From NCBI RefSeq assembly GCF_002863225.1, contig NZ_PKEK01000017.1, positions 1 through 54,306 on the forward strand: a stretch of DNA of 54,306 nt, given 5' to 3'. This DNA is from Mycobacterium sp. (GTDB taxonomy: Bacteria; Actinomycetota; Actinomycetes; Mycobacteriales; Mycobacteriaceae). The stretch's first letter is position 1. Every line of letters starts with the position of its first letter. A program made the position numbers and the translations under genes. Positions 52,796-54,306 of this stretch are shown here, one piece after another. Under the pieces are notes generated by a model. It saw only the letters and a program-made list of their open reading frames with translations. It searched no databases and was not told the origin of the DNA.

Positions 52796-53689
52796 ATGGC
52801 CCCTACGGCTGCGGGTCAGGGAAATACCGGCCTGAGACCGGATTTCGACAACGTCCAGGCTCACTACGACCTGTCCGACGAGTTCTTCCGGCTCTTCCTC
52901 GACCCGACGCAGACATACAGCTGCGCCTACTTCGAGTCCGACGACATGACGCTGGAGCAGGCCCAGATCGCCAAGATCGACTTGGCACTGGGCAAATTGG
53001 GACTACAACCTGGCATGACGTTGCTCGACATCGGCTGCGGCTGGGGCGCGACGATGCGGCGTGCCCTGGAGAAATACGGCGTCAACGTCGTCGGGCTGAC
53101 GCTGAGCAAAAACCAGGCCCTGGCGGTCAACAAGTCGTTCAGCACGATGAGCAGCCCGCTCAGCCGGCGGGTGTATCTGGCGGGCTGGGAGCAATTCCGT
53201 GAACCGGTCGACCGGATCGTGTCGATCGGTGCCTTCGAGCATTTCGGCAAGAAGCGCTACGAGAGCTTTTTCAACATGGCTTACTCCGCGCTGCCCGCCG
53301 ACGGCGTGATGCTGCTGCACACGATCGTCACGACCAGCCCGGAGGAGTCTCGAAAACTCGGGCTGGAGCTGCCGGCAAAGCTGCTGCGCTTCATCTTGTT
53401 CATCATGGACGAGATCTTCCCCGGCGGGGACCTGCCGATGGTTGCCCAAGTCGAGCAGCACGCCACCAGAGCCGGCTTCCGGGTGGCCCGCGTCCAGCCG
53501 CTGCGGCCGCACTACGCCCGAACGCTGGACATCTGGGCGGAGACGCTGCAGAACCAACGGGAGCGGGCCATCGAGATTCAGTCCGAAGAGGTCTATCAGC
53601 GCTACATGAGGTACCTGACGGGCTGCGCCGACTTGTTCCGCGACGGCTACACCGACGTGTGTCAGTTCACCTTGGTCAAAGACGGCTGA
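52796..53689 (+). CDS. Cyclopropane/mycolic acid methyltransferase family protein
   Basis: 297 residues, the normal size of CmaA/MmaA/PcaA enzymes that modify meromycolate chains with SAM. N-terminal NVQAHYDLSDEFFRLFLDPTQTYSCAYFE, SAM loop LLDIGCGWGATMRRA, GLTLSKNQ, and VSIGAFEHFGKKRYESFF with the bicarbonate-site Glu are all typical. C-terminal FIMDEIFPGGDLPMV is present. A TAGCCT -10-like element lies 6 bp ahead of the ATG with no ribosome site, so a leaderless start is likely. Whether it makes cyclopropane, methyl-branch or hydroxyl cannot be told. It lies next to three tRNA genes. Confidence 0.92.
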   Translation: MAPTAAGQGNTGLRPDFDNVQAHYDLSDEFFRLFLDPTQTYSCAYFESDDMTLEQAQIAKIDLALGKLGLQPGMTLLDIGCGWGATMRRALEKYGVNVVGLTLSKNQALAVNKSFSTMSSPLSRRVYLAGWEQFREPVDRIVSIGAFEHFGKKRYESFFNMAYSALPADGVMLLHTIVTTSPEESRKLGLELPAKLLRFILFIMDEIFPGGDLPMVAQVEQHATRAGFRVARVQPLRPHYARTLDIWAETLQNQRERAIEIQSEEVYQRYMRYLTGCADLFRDGYTDVCQFTLVKDG

Positions 53690-53699
53690 CCTATCTCGG

Positions 53700-53773
53700 T
53701 GGCCAGGGCCGGGATCGAACCGGCGACCTTCCGCTTTTCAGGCGGACGCTCGTACCAACTGAGCTACCTGGCC
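53700..53773 (-). tRNA. tRNA-Phe (GAA)
   Basis: The cloverleaf folds: acceptor GGCCAGG/CCTGGCC, D-arm AGCTCAGTTGGTA, anticodon stem TCCGC/GCGGA with loop CTGAAAA (anticodon GAA), T-arm GGTTCGATCC. Discriminator A; the full CCA is not encoded. It lies 10 bp past the methyltransferase stop, on the opposite strand. Confidence 0.95.
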
Positions 53774-53802
53774 GGTAGGCAGGAAATGCCTCGCCGTGCT
53801 GG

Positions 53803-53876
53803 CGACCCTGACGGGACTCGAACCCGCGACCTCCGCCGTGACAGGGCGGCGCGCTAACCAACTGCGCCACAGGGCC
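53803..53876 (-). tRNA. tRNA-Asp (GTC)
   Basis: Acceptor GGCCCTG/CAGGGTC, anticodon stem CCGCC/GGCGG with loop CTGTCAC (anticodon GTC), T-arm GGTTCGAGTCC, discriminator G. A CCA follows in the DNA at 53802-53800. Confidence 0.95.
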
Positions 53877-53915
53877 TTGCTGTACTGCTCGCTCCGGCGT
53901 CGCCGCCGCCGCGCG

Positions 53916-53988
53916 TACCCCCAACGGGATTCGAACCCGTGCTACCGCCGTGAAAGGGCGGCGTCCTAGGCCACTAGACGATGGGGGC
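53916..53988 (-). tRNA. tRNA-Glu (TTC)
   Basis: Acceptor GCCCCCA/TGGGGGT with a G-T first pair, anticodon stem CCGCC/GGCGG with loop CTTTCAC (anticodon TTC), T-arm GGTTCGAATCC, discriminator A. First of a Glu-Asp-Phe series on the minus strand, probably one transcript. Confidence 0.95.
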
Positions 53989-54100
53989 CAGAACCGAATC
54001 TCTTCGGGGGTACTCACAACGTGGTTCGCTGGAGCCACGTCAGCTTAGGGCACCGGGGACCGAATCCTCAAACGAGGACCCAGTATCCTTGTGCGTCGCC

Positions 54101-54173
54101 GCCCCTATAGCTCAGTTGGTAGAGCTACGGACTTTTAATCCGCAGGTCCTAGGTTCGAGTCCTAGTGGGGGCA
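54101..54173 (+). tRNA. tRNA-Lys (TTT)
   Basis: Acceptor GCCCCTA/TGGGGGC, D-arm AGCTCAGTTGGTAGAGCT, anticodon stem CGGA/TCCG with loop CTTTTAA (anticodon TTT), T-arm GGTTCGAGTCC, discriminator A. Transcribed away from the Glu-Asp-Phe series. Confidence 0.95.
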
Positions 54174-54192
54174 CAGAGCAGGATGTATGAAG

Positions 54193-54306
54193 TCGGCTGA
54201 TGTTTGACGGTTTGGTTTCGGGTGATGCCTGACGGTGTTTCGGCTGATTGTTGACAGTGGTTTCGGCTGATCCTTGACACTCCCTAGATGAGGGAGTTGA
54301 GCGTGG
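54193..54306 (+). mobile_element. Possible IS21-family left end (four 19-bp repeats and start of istA-like ORF)
   Basis: Four direct copies of TCGGCTGATnnTTGACRGT-like 19-mers lie at 54193, 54218, 54240 and 54263 (period 22-25 bp). Just after them is GAGGGAG followed 6 bp later by GTG G at the window edge, a plausible start codon with ribosome site. IS21-family elements carry several such repeats at their ends, and the istA gene starts close inside the left end. The element begins about 20 bp after tRNA-Lys. The window stops before any transposase sequence, so this is a pattern-based guess. Confidence 0.45.

Noticed and set aside
54193..54281. Four regularly spaced repeats as a CRISPR array
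   Set aside because: The gaps between the 19-bp copies are only 3-6 bp, far too short for spacers, and no cas genes are present.

Overview
The window is high-GC actinobacterial DNA and almost certainly comes from a non-tuberculous Mycobacterium. The evidence is a pstS3-pstC2-pstA1 / pknD-pstS2 block in the M. tuberculosis gene order, a cyclopropane/mycolic-acid methyltransferase, a mycofactocin-type SDR, F420/LLM-type oxidoreductases, a DUF1490 (PacL-like) protein and many GTG, TTG and leaderless starts. No phage or plasmid genes were seen. The only mobile-element signal is a possible IS21-type end at the right edge.

Layout. (1) 1-14.7 kb: lipid/terpenoid/steroid-type catabolism. It holds an acyl-CoA dehydrogenase divergent from a TetR regulator, a P450, two SDRs, a tandem CoA-transferase III, two M24 (creatinase/prolidase-fold) proteins, an amidohydrolase, a P450 with its 3Fe-4S ferredoxin, a second TetR and an SDR. 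(2) 14.7-21.2 kb: phosphate uptake and sensing (pstS, pstC, pstA, then pknD and a second pstS on the other strand), with no pstB. (3) 21.3-33 kb: an mhpABC-like meta-cleavage module (flavin hydroxylase, LigB-type extradiol dioxygenase, C-C hydrolase) joined to a KstD-like flavoprotein, an LLM oxidoreductase, an SDR, a putative cyclase and a hydrolase. An IclR regulator and a second KstD-like enzyme diverge from it. (4) 33-40 kb: an SDR of the HSD10 type, a secreted Asn-Pro repeat protein, an acyl-CoA ligase / two acyl-CoA dehydrogenases / crotonase operon, and a Rieske/P450-type oxygenase reductase. (5) 40-44.1 kb: PPOX protein, LLM remnant, NAD(P)-binding protein, LysR, LLM enzyme and a methyltransferase. 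(6) 44.2-52.6 kb: a two-component system (kinase and regulator transcribed towards each other) flanked by two unusual ABC systems. (7) 52.8 kb to the end: mycolate-type methyltransferase, tRNA-Phe, -Asp and -Glu on the minus strand and tRNA-Lys on the plus strand, then repeats suggesting an IS21-family end.

How the genes may work together. A perfect or near-perfect palindrome GAGAATANTATTCTC lies in front of the first TetR/acyl-CoA dehydrogenase pair, the ligase operon/oxygenase reductase pair and the HSD10-type SDR. This links genes up to 37 kb apart into one probable beta-oxidation-like regulon. A different palindrome, TAAGTCAA-N4-TTGATTTA, is repeated exactly upstream of the second TetR and its neighbouring SDR.

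The most novel region is 44.2-52.6 kb. A FetAB-type ABC exporter carries, on its permease, what looks like the N-terminal domain of the mycobacterial metal P-type ATPase CtpC. Its operon also encodes a PacL-like (DUF1490) protein that normally accompanies such ATPases, followed by the response regulator. Three copies of an 11-bp-period direct repeat (TCTCAGCGAnnYYTYWGCG) sit exactly 9 bp upstream of -10-like hexamers and apparently leaderless starts of three units: the exporter operon, the sensor kinase and a giant single-chain ECF transporter followed by a VanX-like dipeptidase. I read this as a self-regulating, probably metal- or envelope-stress-responsive system. The regulator-box pairing and the substrate are inference.
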